From assembly GCA_015060325.1 (NCBI GenBank), contig SUYQ01000002.1, positions 62,001-126,000 on the forward strand: a DNA stretch of 64,000 bases, read 5' to 3'. The translations under genes and the position numbers were made by a program. This DNA is from Bacteroidales bacterium (GTDB lineage: Bacteria > Bacteroidota > Bacteroidia > Bacteroidales > UBA932). Below the pieces are notes generated by a model, which searched no databases, was not told the DNA's origin, and was given only the letters and a program-made list of their open reading frames with translations. Below are positions 1 through 10,945 of the stretch, piece by piece; position 1 is the first letter of the stretch; every line of letters starts with the position of its first letter.

Positions 1-108
1 AAGGAAGCCGGATATATGATAGTGTTCTGCATCTGTGCAGTGGCATACCTCGTTGCATGGATGGTAATGAAGGCACTGGTGCCGAAGTATAAGAAAATTG
101 AGGAATAA
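1..108 (+). CDS. C-terminal end of a membrane transporter (MFS-like), truncated by the window edge
   Basis: Frame 1 reads KEAGYMIVFCICAVAYLVAWMVMKALVPKYKKIEE*; a hydrophobic TM helix plus basic tail, typical of MFS sugar/uronate transporters. Confidence 0.55.
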   Translation, partial: KEAGYMIVFCICAVAYLVAWMVMKALVPKYKKIEE

Positions 109-110
109 AG

Positions 111-1985
111 ATGACCTGTAACAGAATCATATCAACCGTCATGCTGGCATCCCTGATCCTTTTCGGATGCCGGCCGGACGGTCTGGAAGATCAGCCAGCC
201 GAGGTCAAGGCTCCTACTGGAGTGCAGCTGATGTCTGCTGACCAGACATCTCTAACGTTCGCATGGGATGCTGTGGAAGACGCTTCATATTATGTGGGAC
301 GTCTGGAGACATCGGAAGGAAAACTCATTCCGGGAGGACAGGCCAGCACCAGGCAGAACAGCATAAGATATGACGACCTTTCCGCCAACACAACTTATGT
401 ATTCAAGGTAAGGGTCAGAGTCGGTGAGGTAGACTCCCCTTTCTCTGCACCTGTTGAAGCTGTTACCGTTGAATATCAGAATCCTGATCCGGGACCTGAT
501 CCGGGACCTGGTCCGTCACCGGTCGACCCTTCAGAGCGTTATGCCGAATTCAAGATTCCGGCAGCCGAGGATGAGCACAAGGAAGCCTTGGCCTTCCCTG
601 GAGCGGAAGGAGGCGGAATGTACACCACAGGCGGCCGAGGAGGCAAGGTCATCCATGTGACCACTCTTGCCGACAGCGGCGCCGGTTCGCTACGTGCGGC
701 CTTGGCCGAATCCGGTCCGAGGACGATCGTATTCGATGTGGCTGGACTTATTGAGCTGAAGTCACAGCTCAACATTTCCAACGGAGACGTTACCATAGCA
801 GGACAGACCGCACCAGGAGACGGAATCTGCATCAAGGGATTCGCAACTCAGATGAAGGCGAACAATGTCATAATACGTTTCGTGCGCTTCCGCATGGGAG
901 ACGAGAACAAGCAGGAAAGCGATGCCATCTGGGGCAGATATTTCCAGGACATCATCCTTGACCACTGCTCGATGTCGTGGTCTGTGGACGAGTGTTCTTC
1001 GTTCTATGCCAACAAGAACTTCACCATGCAGTGGTGCATATTGACAGAAAGTCTCTGCAATTCCGTCCACGGCAAGGGCAGTCATGGCTACGGAGGCATC
1101 TGGGGCGGAAAGAATGCATCCTTCCACCACAATCTTCTTGCAAACCACAAGAGCCGCAACCCGCGTTTCGACCATCCTGAAGTCTATGACAAATACGTAG
1201 AAAGCCATCGTGGACATGTCGACTACCGCAACAATACCGTATATAACTGGGGCGACAACTCGACCTACGGCGGCGAGGGAGCATGGTTCAATATGGTAGC
1301 AAACTACTACAAGCCGGGGCCTGCATCAAGAGACAGGAAATATTTCCTTGACGCCAACGGCATATACACATCGTCAAAGACCGATTACGGCTATCCTTTG
1401 CTATACATGTCAGGCAATGTCCATGCTAAGCACTCTGACATCACGGCAGACAATTCGCTGGGAATATATTGGCATGACCACAACACCAATACTCCTCCTG
1501 ACGCGTCGAAGCTTCTGTCGTCGGTGCAGCCGCTGTATGGACCTGCGTCTGAAACGGTATACACCACAACCCATGTTGCCGAGACAGCATTCGAGCGTAT
1601 ACTTTCATATGGCGGTGCATCCCTTTCGAGAGACTCTGTCGATGAGCGTGCTTGCACCGATGCCAGGAACGGCACGGCTACATTCACAGACGGCGGCAAC
1701 GGATCGAAGAACGGCATCATCGACACTCAGACAGCCGTAGGCGGCTGGCCGGCCTATTCTGCGGATGCAGAAGAACTCGCGAGAGTGAAGGACTCGGACG
1801 GAGACGGAATGCCGGACTGGTTTGAGGATGAGTTCGGCCTGGACAAGTCAAAGGCTGCTGATGGAAATGAAAAGTCACTTGATTCATATGGACGATATAC
1901 CAACCTTGAGATGTATCTCCACTACCTTGTAAAGGACATCGTGGAGGGCCAGAATGAAGGTGGAACCTATCAGAAAATCTCCTGA
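111..1985 (+). CDS. Pectate lyase-like lipoprotein (PL1 type) with N-terminal FN3 domain
   Basis: Lipobox LILFGC, FN3-like segment, Pro-rich linker, then AFPGAEGGGMYTTGGRGGKVIHVTTLADSGAGSLRAAL and VIIRFVRFRMGD, typical of PL1 parallel beta-helix lyases. Confidence 0.85.
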   Translation: MTCNRIISTVMLASLILFGCRPDGLEDQPAEVKAPTGVQLMSADQTSLTFAWDAVEDASYYVGRLETSEGKLIPGGQASTRQNSIRYDDLSANTTYVFKVRVRVGEVDSPFSAPVEAVTVEYQNPDPGPDPGPGPSPVDPSERYAEFKIPAAEDEHKEALAFPGAEGGGMYTTGGRGGKVIHVTTLADSGAGSLRAALAESGPRTIVFDVAGLIELKSQLNISNGDVTIAGQTAPGDGICIKGFATQMKANNVIIRFVRFRMGDENKQESDAIWGRYFQDIILDHCSMSWSVDECSSFYANKNFTMQWCILTESLCNSVHGKGSHGYGGIWGGKNASFHHNLLANHKSRNPRFDHPEVYDKYVESHRGHVDYRNNTVYNWGDNSTYGGEGAWFNMVANYYKPGPASRDRKYFLDANGIYTSSKTDYGYPLLYMSGNVHAKHSDITADNSLGIYWHDHNTNTPPDASKLLSSVQPLYGPASETVYTTTHVAETAFERILSYGGASLSRDSVDERACTDARNGTATFTDGGNGSKNGIIDTQTAVGGWPAYSADAEELARVKDSDGDGMPDWFEDEFGLDKSKAADGNEKSLDSYGRYTNLEMYLHYLVKDIVEGQNEGGTYQKIS

Positions 1986-2122
1986 TAGGGCGATCAAAAG
2001 TCCAATGATGTTAAAAAATGCAAATAATGCGATAAAAATTCCCTATATTCAAACAGTGAATTCGGTAAATTCGCAATATTGAAAAAACACTAAACAATTA
2101 ATACTAACCAAAAAAGTCTTTT

Positions 2123-5100
2123 ATGAAAAATCTGACGTACAAGATTTCTCTGCTGATCTTAGGACTGTTTGCCACAATATCCGTGGCAGATGCTCAAGAG
2201 ATCAGGGGTGTCGTGTCAGACGTAAACGGAGACCCGCTGACAGGCGTATCCGTTTTCGTAGACGGCACAACTTTAGGTGTATCTACGGGTATTGATGGAG
2301 ACTATTCCCTCAACGTGCCTTCTGCAAAAGGCAAGACACTCGTATTCTCGATGATCGGTATGGCAACAAAGGAAGTCGTTATCGGAAACAATACGACTAT
2401 CAATGTTGTCCTCGAGGAGGACGCAAACTTCCTTGACGAGACTGTGGTCATCGGTTATGCAACCGTAAAACGTCGCGACCTCATGGGTTCTGTGACATCG
2501 GTAGGCAACGAAACTCTATCACAGGTTCCGGTAGCAACCGTAGGGGAAGCCCTTACAGGTAAGATGGCCGGAGTCCAGGTAACGACAACTGAAGGTGATC
2601 CTGACGCTGAGATCAAGATCCGAGTACGTGGAGGCGGCTCCATCACTCAGGACGCTTCTCCTCTCTACATCGTCGACGGATTCCCTGTTGAAAGCATTTC
2701 TGACATTCCGGCTTCAGACATTCAGTCGATCGACGTCCTCAAGGATGCATTCTCGACTGCAATCTACGGTTCACGTGGTGCAAACGGTGTTGTTCTGGTG
2801 ACTACCAAGGCTGGTGCTGCAGGTAAGATCTCCGTAAGCTACAATGCCTACTGGGGCCAGAAGACAATGGCAAATGCTGACGCCATCCAGACAGGCTCAC
2901 CATACGACTTCGTTCAGAACCAGTATGAGCTCGCAGTTCTTCGTGACGAGGTCGAGGACAGATTCGTTTCCAACTTCGGCGTGTTCGAGGATATTGACCT
3001 CTACAAGAACGTGGAGAAGAATGACTGGGTAAAGAAGGTATTCGGAAATGTCGGCAGGACATTCAACCAGAACATTTCGGTATCAGGTTCTTCTGACAAG
3101 GTAAAGTGGACCGCAAGCTATGCCCATGTAGGTGACAAGGCGATCATGATGGGTTCCAACTATAAGAGAGACAACCTCAATTTCAAGACTCAGTACAAGC
3201 CTATCAAGCAGATCACTATCGACATCAATGCAAGATACTCGCGCACAGAGGTGCTTGGAGCCGGTGCAAACTCCATGAACGACGGTGGTTCGACTTCAAG
3301 CAACGGACGTCTGAAGCATGCTGTTCAGTATACACCGTTCCCTATTACAGGTGTGGCTACAGACTCTGACCTTGCTGAGGACTATGGCGACAATGCTCCG
3401 CCTCTCCTTTCGGTTACTGACAATGACAACAAGAGAATCCGTAAGAACTGGACCATCAACGGAGCAGTTACATGGCATATCATCAAGAACCTCAACCTCA
3501 AGGTAGAGGGCGGTATCGACGACTACTCTCAGGAAGACAACCGTTTCTATGGTCTTACCACATATTTTGCAAATAACAGTGTCGGTGCTCCTGGAGGAAG
3601 CGATGTAAGTCTTAACGGCCATCCGGCAGTCATCTATGGCAATGCGTTCAGGACCAAGTACCGCACTACCAACACTATCAATTATAACTTCAAGGAAGTG
3701 TTTAAAAACGACAAGCACAAACTTGATGTGCTTCTTGGTCAGGAGTACATCCTTACCAAGTCAAACAAGCTTTCTTCAACAATCGGTGGATTCCCTGATT
3801 TCTTCGATTCTCAGATGGCTTGGAACTTCATGGCTTCAGGAACTCCGGTAGCTTCAAACAACTTCTACAACCCTGACGGACAGCTCCTTTCATTCTTCGG
3901 AAGAGCAAACTACGAATACGACGGCAGATATGCAGTTTCGGCAACAGTACGTGCCGACGGTTCGTCTAAGTTCGAGAAGGGCAACCAGTGGGGTGTCTTC
4001 CCTTCAGCAGCCGCTTCATGGACAATTTCAAATGAGCCTTGGCTCGAGGATGCGACATGGCTTGACAACCTGAAAATCCGTTACAGCTACGGTACAGCAG
4101 GTAACAACAATATCCCGTCAAACGTTTCTTCTCTCCTGTTCCAGGCTAACAACACATCCTGGATCTCTATGGGCAACACATGGTGGGGAACAACTACAGT
4201 AGGCGGAAAATCGATCATGCCTAACCCGGACCTCACATGGGAAACTACAATTTCTCATAACATCGGTCTCGACTACTCGTTCCTTAACAGCCGCATCAAC
4301 GGATCGTTCGAGGTCTACCACAACACTACAAACGACCTCCTCATCCAGTTCCCTGTAGCTGGTTCGGGTTATGACTACCAGTACCGCAACCTCGGATCGG
4401 TTCAGAACCGCGGTTTCGAGGCTTCAGTGAACTTCGTGATCTTCGAGAAGAAGAACTTCGGACTCACCCTCGGTGGAAACATCAGCTTGAATGAGAACAA
4501 GGTTACAAGCCTTGGAGGTCTTGAGAAGATCGAGGCTACATCAGAGTGGGCATCGACTGAAATCGGTCCTGACTATATAGTTACAGTAGGCCGTCCTCTC
4601 GGTGACATGTACGGATATGTTTCTGACGGACGCTATTCTGTTGACGAGTTTACACATGACGGAACATCATGGGTAGCAAACGATGGTACAGTAGACGCAT
4701 CTGACATCCTCGGCAAGGAGTTCTTCCGCCCAGGTGCAATGAAGCTCAAGGATATGAACGGAGACGGCAAGATCACTGTTGACGACAAGACCATCATCGG
4801 TAATGCACAGCCTCTGGGAATCGGTGGTTTCAACCTCTCAGGTTACCTCTACGGATTCGACTTCTCGGCAAACTTCAACTATGTGTTCGGAAACAACATC
4901 TACAATGCCAACAAGATCGAGTTCAACCACTCAAGAAAGTATTCAAACCGCAACCTTCTCACAAGTGCAAATGTAGAGAACAGATGGACCAACATCGACT
5001 GGGCTACAGGTGAGGAGATTACAGACCCTGAAATCCTCAAGGAAGTGAATGCAGGTACTACCATGTGGAATCCAGGCGTAAACAAGGCCATCTTCTCTGA

Positions 5101-5362
5101 TTGGGCTGTCGAGGACGGTTCATTCCTCCGTCTCCAGTCCGCAACAATCGGATACACCCTTCCTCAGAAGTGGACCATGAAGATCAAGATGCAGAAGCTT
5201 CGCGTATACGTTACAGGTACCAACCTCTTCTGCCTCACCAAGTATTCAGGTTATGACCCTGAAGTCGACACAAGACGTAAGACACCTCTTACTCCAGGTG
5301 TAGACTGTTCGGCTTATCCTAAGAGCAGGGGTTATGTAGTAGGTGTAAACATCACTTTCTAA
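2123..5362 (+). CDS. SusC/RagA-type TonB-linked outer membrane protein
   Basis: Signal peptide, CarboxypepD_reg-like domain (GVVSDVNGDPLTGVSVFVDGT), plug (GSITQDASPLYIVDGFPV), C-terminal GYVVGVNITF. Confidence 0.95.
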   Translation: MKNLTYKISLLILGLFATISVADAQEIRGVVSDVNGDPLTGVSVFVDGTTLGVSTGIDGDYSLNVPSAKGKTLVFSMIGMATKEVVIGNNTTINVVLEEDANFLDETVVIGYATVKRRDLMGSVTSVGNETLSQVPVATVGEALTGKMAGVQVTTTEGDPDAEIKIRVRGGGSITQDASPLYIVDGFPVESISDIPASDIQSIDVLKDAFSTAIYGSRGANGVVLVTTKAGAAGKISVSYNAYWGQKTMANADAIQTGSPYDFVQNQYELAVLRDEVEDRFVSNFGVFEDIDLYKNVEKNDWVKKVFGNVGRTFNQNISVSGSSDKVKWTASYAHVGDKAIMMGSNYKRDNLNFKTQYKPIKQITIDINARYSRTEVLGAGANSMNDGGSTSSNGRLKHAVQYTPFPITGVATDSDLAEDYGDNAPPLLSVTDNDNKRIRKNWTINGAVTWHIIKNLNLKVEGGIDDYSQEDNRFYGLTTYFANNSVGAPGGSDVSLNGHPAVIYGNAFRTKYRTTNTINYNFKEVFKNDKHKLDVLLGQEYILTKSNKLSSTIGGFPDFFDSQMAWNFMASGTPVASNNFYNPDGQLLSFFGRANYEYDGRYAVSATVRADGSSKFEKGNQWGVFPSAAASWTISNEPWLEDATWLDNLKIRYSYGTAGNNNIPSNVSSLLFQANNTSWISMGNTWWGTTTVGGKSIMPNPDLTWETTISHNIGLDYSFLNSRINGSFEVYHNTTNDLLIQFPVAGSGYDYQYRNLGSVQNRGFEASVNFVIFEKKNFGLTLGGNISLNENKVTSLGGLEKIEATSEWASTEIGPDYIVTVGRPLGDMYGYVSDGRYSVDEFTHDGTSWVANDGTVDASDILGKEFFRPGAMKLKDMNGDGKITVDDKTIIGNAQPLGIGGFNLSGYLYGFDFSANFNYVFGNNIYNANKIEFNHSRKYSNRNLLTSANVENRWTNIDWATGEEITDPEILKEVNAGTTMWNPGVNKAIFSDWAVEDGSFLRLQSATIGYTLPQKWTMKIKMQKLRVYVTGTNLFCLTKYSGYDPEVDTRRKTPLTPGVDCSAYPKSRGYVVGVNITF

Positions 5363-5371
5363 TTCCTCCAC

Positions 5372-5398
5372 TGTCATTCTGAACGAAGTGAAGAATCT
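5372..5398 (+). repeat. Variant copy of the dispersed TGTCATT..GAATCT palindromic repeat in the SusC-SusD gap
   Basis: tgtcattctgaacgaagtgaagaatct; same layout as the other copies in the window. Confidence 0.75.
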
Positions 5399-5413
5399 AA
5401 AAATCAGAAATTT

Positions 5414-7288
5414 ATGAAACTACTCAATAAAATACTCATCGGTGTAGGAATGCTTGCGGCTGCGTCAATGACTTCATGTACGGAAGACGGCCTCAAGACA
5501 GAGACCCAGTCATCATTCGACGAGTCTGTGGTATATTCAAACTACACTCTTGCACAATACAATGTGTTCGGAATCTACGAGGTGTTCGGTCATACGAACT
5601 GCCACCGTGGACGCTACCTTCCTTGGTATGGTTTCAATACCGATATCGAGCTTTACAACAATACTACCGCTGACGAAAAGTCAAGCATCGCAAGATACTC
5701 ACAGACAGCTACAAACGGTCAGCTGAACCTTGCAAACGGTCCATACAATGAACTTATGGGCGGTATCGAGAGAGCTAACCTCGCCATCAAGGGTATCCGC
5801 CAGTATGGTAATCCTTCAGGAGATCCTCAGATGGCTGAACTCCTCGGTGAGGCACTTACAGCACGTGCCCTCCTCTACACAGAGCTCCTCAAGGCTTACG
5901 GAGAAGTTCCTGCACGTTTCGCTCCTATCGACGCCGAGACAATCTATCTCAACAAGTCAGACAAGGACATCATTTACAAGCAGCTCCTTGCAGACCTTGA
6001 AGAGGCATTCGGATACATGAAGTGGCCTGGCCAGAGCGCAGCTACTGCTACCACAGACCGTCCTAGCCTTGCTTTCGCGAAGGGTCTTTACGCTCGTCTC
6101 GCCCTGATGGCATCAGGTTATTCACTCCGTCCTGACGAAGGTGCAGTCGGAACAGGCAACGCCGGCACGGTACGCCTCTCTACAGACCCTGAGCTCCAGA
6201 AGGACGTCCTTTATCCAAAGGCACTTGCTGCCCTCAAGGATGTGATCGAGAATTCCGGTCTCTCTCTTATGGATTATGAGCAGCTCTGGAGAGACTTCAA
6301 CAACATGGACATCACAGCTGGCAAGGAGGTCATCTATGTAATCCCTTCATCAGACACACGTGGACGCTGGAACTATACATTCGCCATCAGGACAGAAGGA
6401 AATCCGGAGTGGTCACAGGGTCCTACATCAAGCCGTGGAGGTACTGCAGGTCCGGTTCCTACCCTCTACTGGAAGTATGAGGACGAGGACGTACGACGTG
6501 ACCTGAGCTGCGTGAACTGGAAATGGGTCCTCGGTCCTGACGGAAAGAATGTTCCTGAGCTTGCAGGTCCTAATGACTGGTATTTCGGAAAGTTCCGTCT
6601 CGAGTGGCAGACCAAGTCTCCATATAACGGAGGTAACGACGACGGTATCAAGCCGGTTTACATGAGATATTCAGATATCCTCCTCATGGCAGCTGAGATT
6701 GCAAACGACCCTGCATGCGGAAGCCGTGACGAAGCATTTGCAAAAGACTGTCTCCTCCAGGTACGCCAGAGAGCATACAAGGGCAACGAGGGCATGGCTA
6801 CAGCATATGTCAACGGACTCAGCGGACAGGAAGCTATCTTCGATGCAATCGTTGACGAGCGCGCTCTCGAGTTTGTAGGTGAGATGCTCCGTAAGAACGA
6901 CCTCATCCGCTGGAACCTCCTCAAGACCAAGATGGATGAGTCGAGGGAAGAGCTTCAGGCTTGGATGGATAATGCAGGTAACGAGTTCGGTCCTGCAGTA
7001 TGGTACAGATACGCAGCTGACGGCTCTATCGAGACATATGGTTTCAACGAGAAAGCTACAACAGACGCTGCTCCAGGCGAAGGATGGGAATGCTACACCA
7101 ACTCAAAGGGTGAACTCTCAACATACTTCAAGTTCGTTTCAGATGAGACAGGCACATACAGCGAATCCGCTCAGAAGAAGCTTGACTCGTTCTATGACAA
7201 CGACCCTGACACCAAGCAGTGGTGGCCTATCCCGGAAGCAACTCTCGTGAACAGCCAGGGTACACTCTTCAATGACTACGGATACTAA
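5414..7288 (+). CDS. SusD/RagB-type nutrient-binding lipoprotein
   Basis: Lipobox ASMTSC, SusD-type segments (DERALEFVGEMLRKNDLIRWN, WWPIPEATLVNSQG), directly downstream of SusC. Confidence 0.95.
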   Translation: MKLLNKILIGVGMLAAASMTSCTEDGLKTETQSSFDESVVYSNYTLAQYNVFGIYEVFGHTNCHRGRYLPWYGFNTDIELYNNTTADEKSSIARYSQTATNGQLNLANGPYNELMGGIERANLAIKGIRQYGNPSGDPQMAELLGEALTARALLYTELLKAYGEVPARFAPIDAETIYLNKSDKDIIYKQLLADLEEAFGYMKWPGQSAATATTDRPSLAFAKGLYARLALMASGYSLRPDEGAVGTGNAGTVRLSTDPELQKDVLYPKALAALKDVIENSGLSLMDYEQLWRDFNNMDITAGKEVIYVIPSSDTRGRWNYTFAIRTEGNPEWSQGPTSSRGGTAGPVPTLYWKYEDEDVRRDLSCVNWKWVLGPDGKNVPELAGPNDWYFGKFRLEWQTKSPYNGGNDDGIKPVYMRYSDILLMAAEIANDPACGSRDEAFAKDCLLQVRQRAYKGNEGMATAYVNGLSGQEAIFDAIVDERALEFVGEMLRKNDLIRWNLLKTKMDESREELQAWMDNAGNEFGPAVWYRYAADGSIETYGFNEKATTDAAPGEGWECYTNSKGELSTYFKFVSDETGTYSESAQKKLDSFYDNDPDTKQWWPIPEATLVNSQGTLFNDYGY

Positions 7289-7440
7289 TTGACTCCAACT
7301 GTCATTTCGACCGAACGATACTAATTGACTCCAATTGTCATTTCGACCAAACGATACTAATTGACTTCAATTGTCATTTCGACCGAACGATACTAATTGA
7401 CTTCAATTGTCATTTCGACCGAACGAAGTGAGTGGAGAAA
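7281..7440 (+). repeat. 36-bp tandem repeat seeded by the SusD stop codon and ending in a full palindromic repeat
   Basis: gatactaattgact(c/t)caa(c/t)tgtcatttcgacc(g/a)aac begins at 7281, 7317, 7353 and 7389; the last unit runs into ..gaacgaagtgagtggagaaatct. Confidence 0.9.
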
Positions 7441-7460
7441 TCTATATAACACAAGATAAT

Positions 7461-10400
7461 ATGAAAAGAATATTTTCAGCAATAATATCAGGAACGTCAC
7501 TCATCCTCTTCGGAGCCGGCCTATCGAGCTGTACCGAGGAGATGGTGGACATCAATGACGAGGTTGCCCTCGGCAGATGCCTTACTCCGACAGAACTCTC
7601 TGCGAAGGTAATCAACGGCGAGTTCATTGAATTCTCTTGGACCAAGTCCAAGGGCGCTACCGAGTTCGTTCTCGAACTTTACTCTGACGAGCCGATGACA
7701 GAACTCGTAGAGTCTATTACCATTCCGGCTGCGGAAGTACCTTACACTGCTGATCTTGAGGCAGATATGACCTATTATGCACGTGTAAAGGGTGTTAATG
7801 GAGACGGTGCTATAGCTGACTCTCATTGGGCAACATTTGACCGTGCTCTTCAGACATATGCGATCAAGTCTTCTCTCAATCCTGAACTTGTAGACAGGAC
7901 AGCTTCTTCAATCACAATCAAGTGGGCGAAGGATCCTGAAGTTGATCATGTACGCATCACTCCTGCCCTCAACGCTGAGGAAGAGTACACTCGCTTTGAC
8001 GTAGACGCTGCTGCTGTAGAGGCTGCACAGGTTGAGGTTACAGGTCTTAACCCGTCAGTAAAGTATACGCTTGCTGTTCATTTCAAGAGCGCAGACCGCG
8101 GCCAGATTACAGCATGGACTCAGCCTGATCTTGAAGGTGTAACTCGAGTTGAGTCGGCTGAAGCTTTTGCTGCGGCACTTGCAGACGGTCAGTCAAGATT
8201 TGTTTTCCCATATAATGATGGTATCAGATATGAGTTAGGCGAGTTGCAGATCAATCACTCTCTTGAACTGTATGGCGAGACATCCAAGGATGGAAAATTC
8301 CCGAATGTCCTGGTCAGCATCAAATTCAAGAATGGCGGTACAGCAGACGCGAAGTTCCATTTTGAGCAATTGCATCTTGATGGTTCAGCCGGTCAGGTAT
8401 ATGGCGAAAGAAGCAATATCATTGATATATCTGAGGCTGTTGCTACCAATAAGATTGAATCCTTTACAGTACTCAACTGCGAAGTAAGCAATTATACGAA
8501 GAATGTATACTATGACAATAAGGGTGTCACCCTCGGTTCACTTGTACTTAGAGAATCAATCTTTACTAATATTGGTTCTGCATCACAGGACTTCGCTTCA
8601 TTCAGAGCAGATGCTACAGCATGTAACAGCATCCTGATCGAGAATAACACGATTATAAACAATCACCGTGATATCTTGAGAATAGATAAATGCGCTGTTC
8701 CGTCAATTATCTTCAGGAACAACACCGTTGTAACTAATGGTAAGCTTACAGATGGCGGTCTCTTCATCGTCCAGAAGGATGTTACCGTGTTTGAAATGAC
8801 ATCTAATCTGTTCCTTGATGTGTATAAAGCTGAGAAGGGCCTTATTCTCGACGCAAAATGCAAGGCTCCAACTCTCGTAGCCAATAACTTCTTCTTTAAT
8901 TCCGATACAGAAGCTGATCCGCTGGGAACTTCCAAAGAGTTGCTTCTTGCAAATGGTGGAGCTGTTCTGGAATCATCTCCATGTAAGGATTATATTGGAG
9001 GAGTATGCAATGTCATAGATGAGACCGTGCTCGCTGCTAAGGCCGGTGACCCAAGATGGCTTGTGCCATATGTTGAAGTACCGGAAGATCTTACTCAGAC
9101 TGTGACGTCTACTATCACAACGTGGGATCTTAATGATGCAACTGTTTTCCGCGGCAAGGCTGACAAGGATATGGTTCGCGGAAACATCCGTTTCTATGTT
9201 CAGAATACTCCTTTCAACCTTGGTGGCGGAATGATAGAGTTTACAGGAAAGTCTACTGTAGATGACGCAGGAGTTCCTACTGACGCCGGTATGGGTATCA
9301 AAGTTAACGAGCCTGGTTCTATCGTGGTTTCTACTGCTGCTTCCGAGCTTGCAGGCGAACACTCTCACCTTACAGTAAGCCTTAACGGTGAAGTTTCTGC
9401 GTCAGTTCCAGTTGGTGCTGAATATCAGAAGGTTACTTTCCCTAACATCACTGAGGAATCTACTATTTACATCACAGCATGTGATCCTATAGCAATAACA
9501 TTCCTCCAGTGGACTTCAGACGTTCAGGTTCTTGACAAGGTTCTCGCAACTCCAGTAGTATCTATCGACAAGACCGTAGTTAATGAGCGTGCAGAGGGTG
9601 AGATCACCCTTACATGGGAGCCGGTTGACTACGCTGCTTCATACAATGTCACAATCGACGGAAAGAAGAAGAACATCACCGAGACTACATACTCATTCGC
9701 TACCGCAGCATTTGCAGTAGAGGAAGAGGGCGGTGACTTCGCAATCCAGGTTACTGCTGTTCCTGCAGACGACGACTACACTCGCGAGGAGTCAGCACCA
9801 GCAGAACTTTCATTCCATGTGAACGATGTTCCGATCGTTGACACCGGTGAGGTCGTTGATCCTTCAGCAATCACTGAGACTTACTTTGCTGAGCTCACTG
9901 AGGCAGGAGGATTTGCAGCTCAGAAGTTTGAAGACGGCGCAGGTGCAGTCACAATCGACAAGCTTACATTCGGTGACAAGGCAGAACTTGACGGCAAGCG
10001 CTACAAGCATGGCGGTGCTACTGTTCTCGGTGAGGACGGCATCCCTACCAACAGATATGTATCATTCAAGATCACTCGCCCTGGTACAATCTCTCACAAG
10101 GTAATTTCAGGCAGCTCGTCTGCAACTGACAGAGCATACGCTGTAGCACTCGTGACAAATGTAGCAGGTACAAAGACCGTAAATGTTCTTTATCAGGAAT
10201 ATTCACCAACCAGCAGTTCTGCAGAGCCTGTGACAACAGAAGTTACTGCTGACATGCTTGCAGGCATTACTGAGGCAGCTGTAGTATACATCTATACACT
10301 TGCCAACTGTAATACATATGCAGTAGGTTACGACCCTGTTCCTGCAGCACCTGCAAAGGTTGACAAGGTATGGGACTTCTCTGCAACAGAGTGGGTTGAT

Positions 10401-10811
10401 GCGATGACCGGCAGCGGCATTGCAGCAAACACCAATGACTCTAACTGGAACCTCGAAGTGGATGGTCTCAAAGTCGTATCAGGCGGCGGATCTATCAAGT
10501 GGAACTTCTCAGGTGAAACTTACTTCTGGCAGCCAGGCGGCAAGAGTGACGGAACAACACGTTACTTCGAGTTCACTACTGACGTGGCCGGAAAGCTTAC
10601 AGTATATGCTTCAAATACCGGCAGCTCAGAGGATCTTGACCGCAAGGTTACAGTAAAGGTCGGCGACGGTGAGCCAGAATCCCTCCCAGGAGGTTACTCA
10701 AGCTCGGATTTAGGCCATGCTGTAGACTTCAACATCACAGCCGGAACAGTAAAGATCTATCCTACAGGTAACGGCCTTAGATTCTACAAGATCGAATTCC
10801 ATTCGAACTAA
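7461..10811 (+). CDS. Large secreted lipoprotein with FN3 domains and a right-handed-helix region (DUF4957/DUF5123-like), PUL-associated
   Basis: The ORF opens at 7407 but MKRIFSAIISGTSLILFGAGLSSC (signal plus lipobox) starts at 7461; FN3 segments; repeated IxNNTIINN / FRNNTVVTNG motifs. Confidence 0.75.
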   Translation: MKRIFSAIISGTSLILFGAGLSSCTEEMVDINDEVALGRCLTPTELSAKVINGEFIEFSWTKSKGATEFVLELYSDEPMTELVESITIPAAEVPYTADLEADMTYYARVKGVNGDGAIADSHWATFDRALQTYAIKSSLNPELVDRTASSITIKWAKDPEVDHVRITPALNAEEEYTRFDVDAAAVEAAQVEVTGLNPSVKYTLAVHFKSADRGQITAWTQPDLEGVTRVESAEAFAAALADGQSRFVFPYNDGIRYELGELQINHSLELYGETSKDGKFPNVLVSIKFKNGGTADAKFHFEQLHLDGSAGQVYGERSNIIDISEAVATNKIESFTVLNCEVSNYTKNVYYDNKGVTLGSLVLRESIFTNIGSASQDFASFRADATACNSILIENNTIINNHRDILRIDKCAVPSIIFRNNTVVTNGKLTDGGLFIVQKDVTVFEMTSNLFLDVYKAEKGLILDAKCKAPTLVANNFFFNSDTEADPLGTSKELLLANGGAVLESSPCKDYIGGVCNVIDETVLAAKAGDPRWLVPYVEVPEDLTQTVTSTITTWDLNDATVFRGKADKDMVRGNIRFYVQNTPFNLGGGMIEFTGKSTVDDAGVPTDAGMGIKVNEPGSIVVSTAASELAGEHSHLTVSLNGEVSASVPVGAEYQKVTFPNITEESTIYITACDPIAITFLQWTSDVQVLDKVLATPVVSIDKTVVNERAEGEITLTWEPVDYAASYNVTIDGKKKNITETTYSFATAAFAVEEEGGDFAIQVTAVPADDDYTREESAPAELSFHVNDVPIVDTGEVVDPSAITETYFAELTEAGGFAAQKFEDGAGAVTIDKLTFGDKAELDGKRYKHGGATVLGEDGIPTNRYVSFKITRPGTISHKVISGSSSATDRAYAVALVTNVAGTKTVNVLYQEYSPTSSSAEPVTTEVTADMLAGITEAAVVYIYTLANCNTYAVGYDPVPAAPAKVDKVWDFSATEWVDAMTGSGIAANTNDSNWNLEVDGLKVVSGGGSIKWNFSGETYFWQPGGKSDGTTRYFEFTTDVAGKLTVYASNTGSSEDLDRKVTVKVGDGEPESLPGGYSSSDLGHAVDFNITAGTVKIYPTGNGLRFYKIEFHSN

Positions 10812-10840
10812 ATCAAAGCAAATCATAAATCGTATTTCTG

Positions 10841-10876
10841 CGGAGCAACAGCTTACGGGCTGCTGCTCCGTTTTTT
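10841..10876 (+). terminator. Rho-independent-type terminator
   Basis: cggagcaacagc-ttacgg-gctgctgctccg followed by tttttt. Confidence 0.8.
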
Positions 10877-10945
10877 ATTGACATGAGCAGACCACGGACT
10901 GACTTTTTCATTATATTTGCATGATAAGCCCCAATTGAAACGGAC

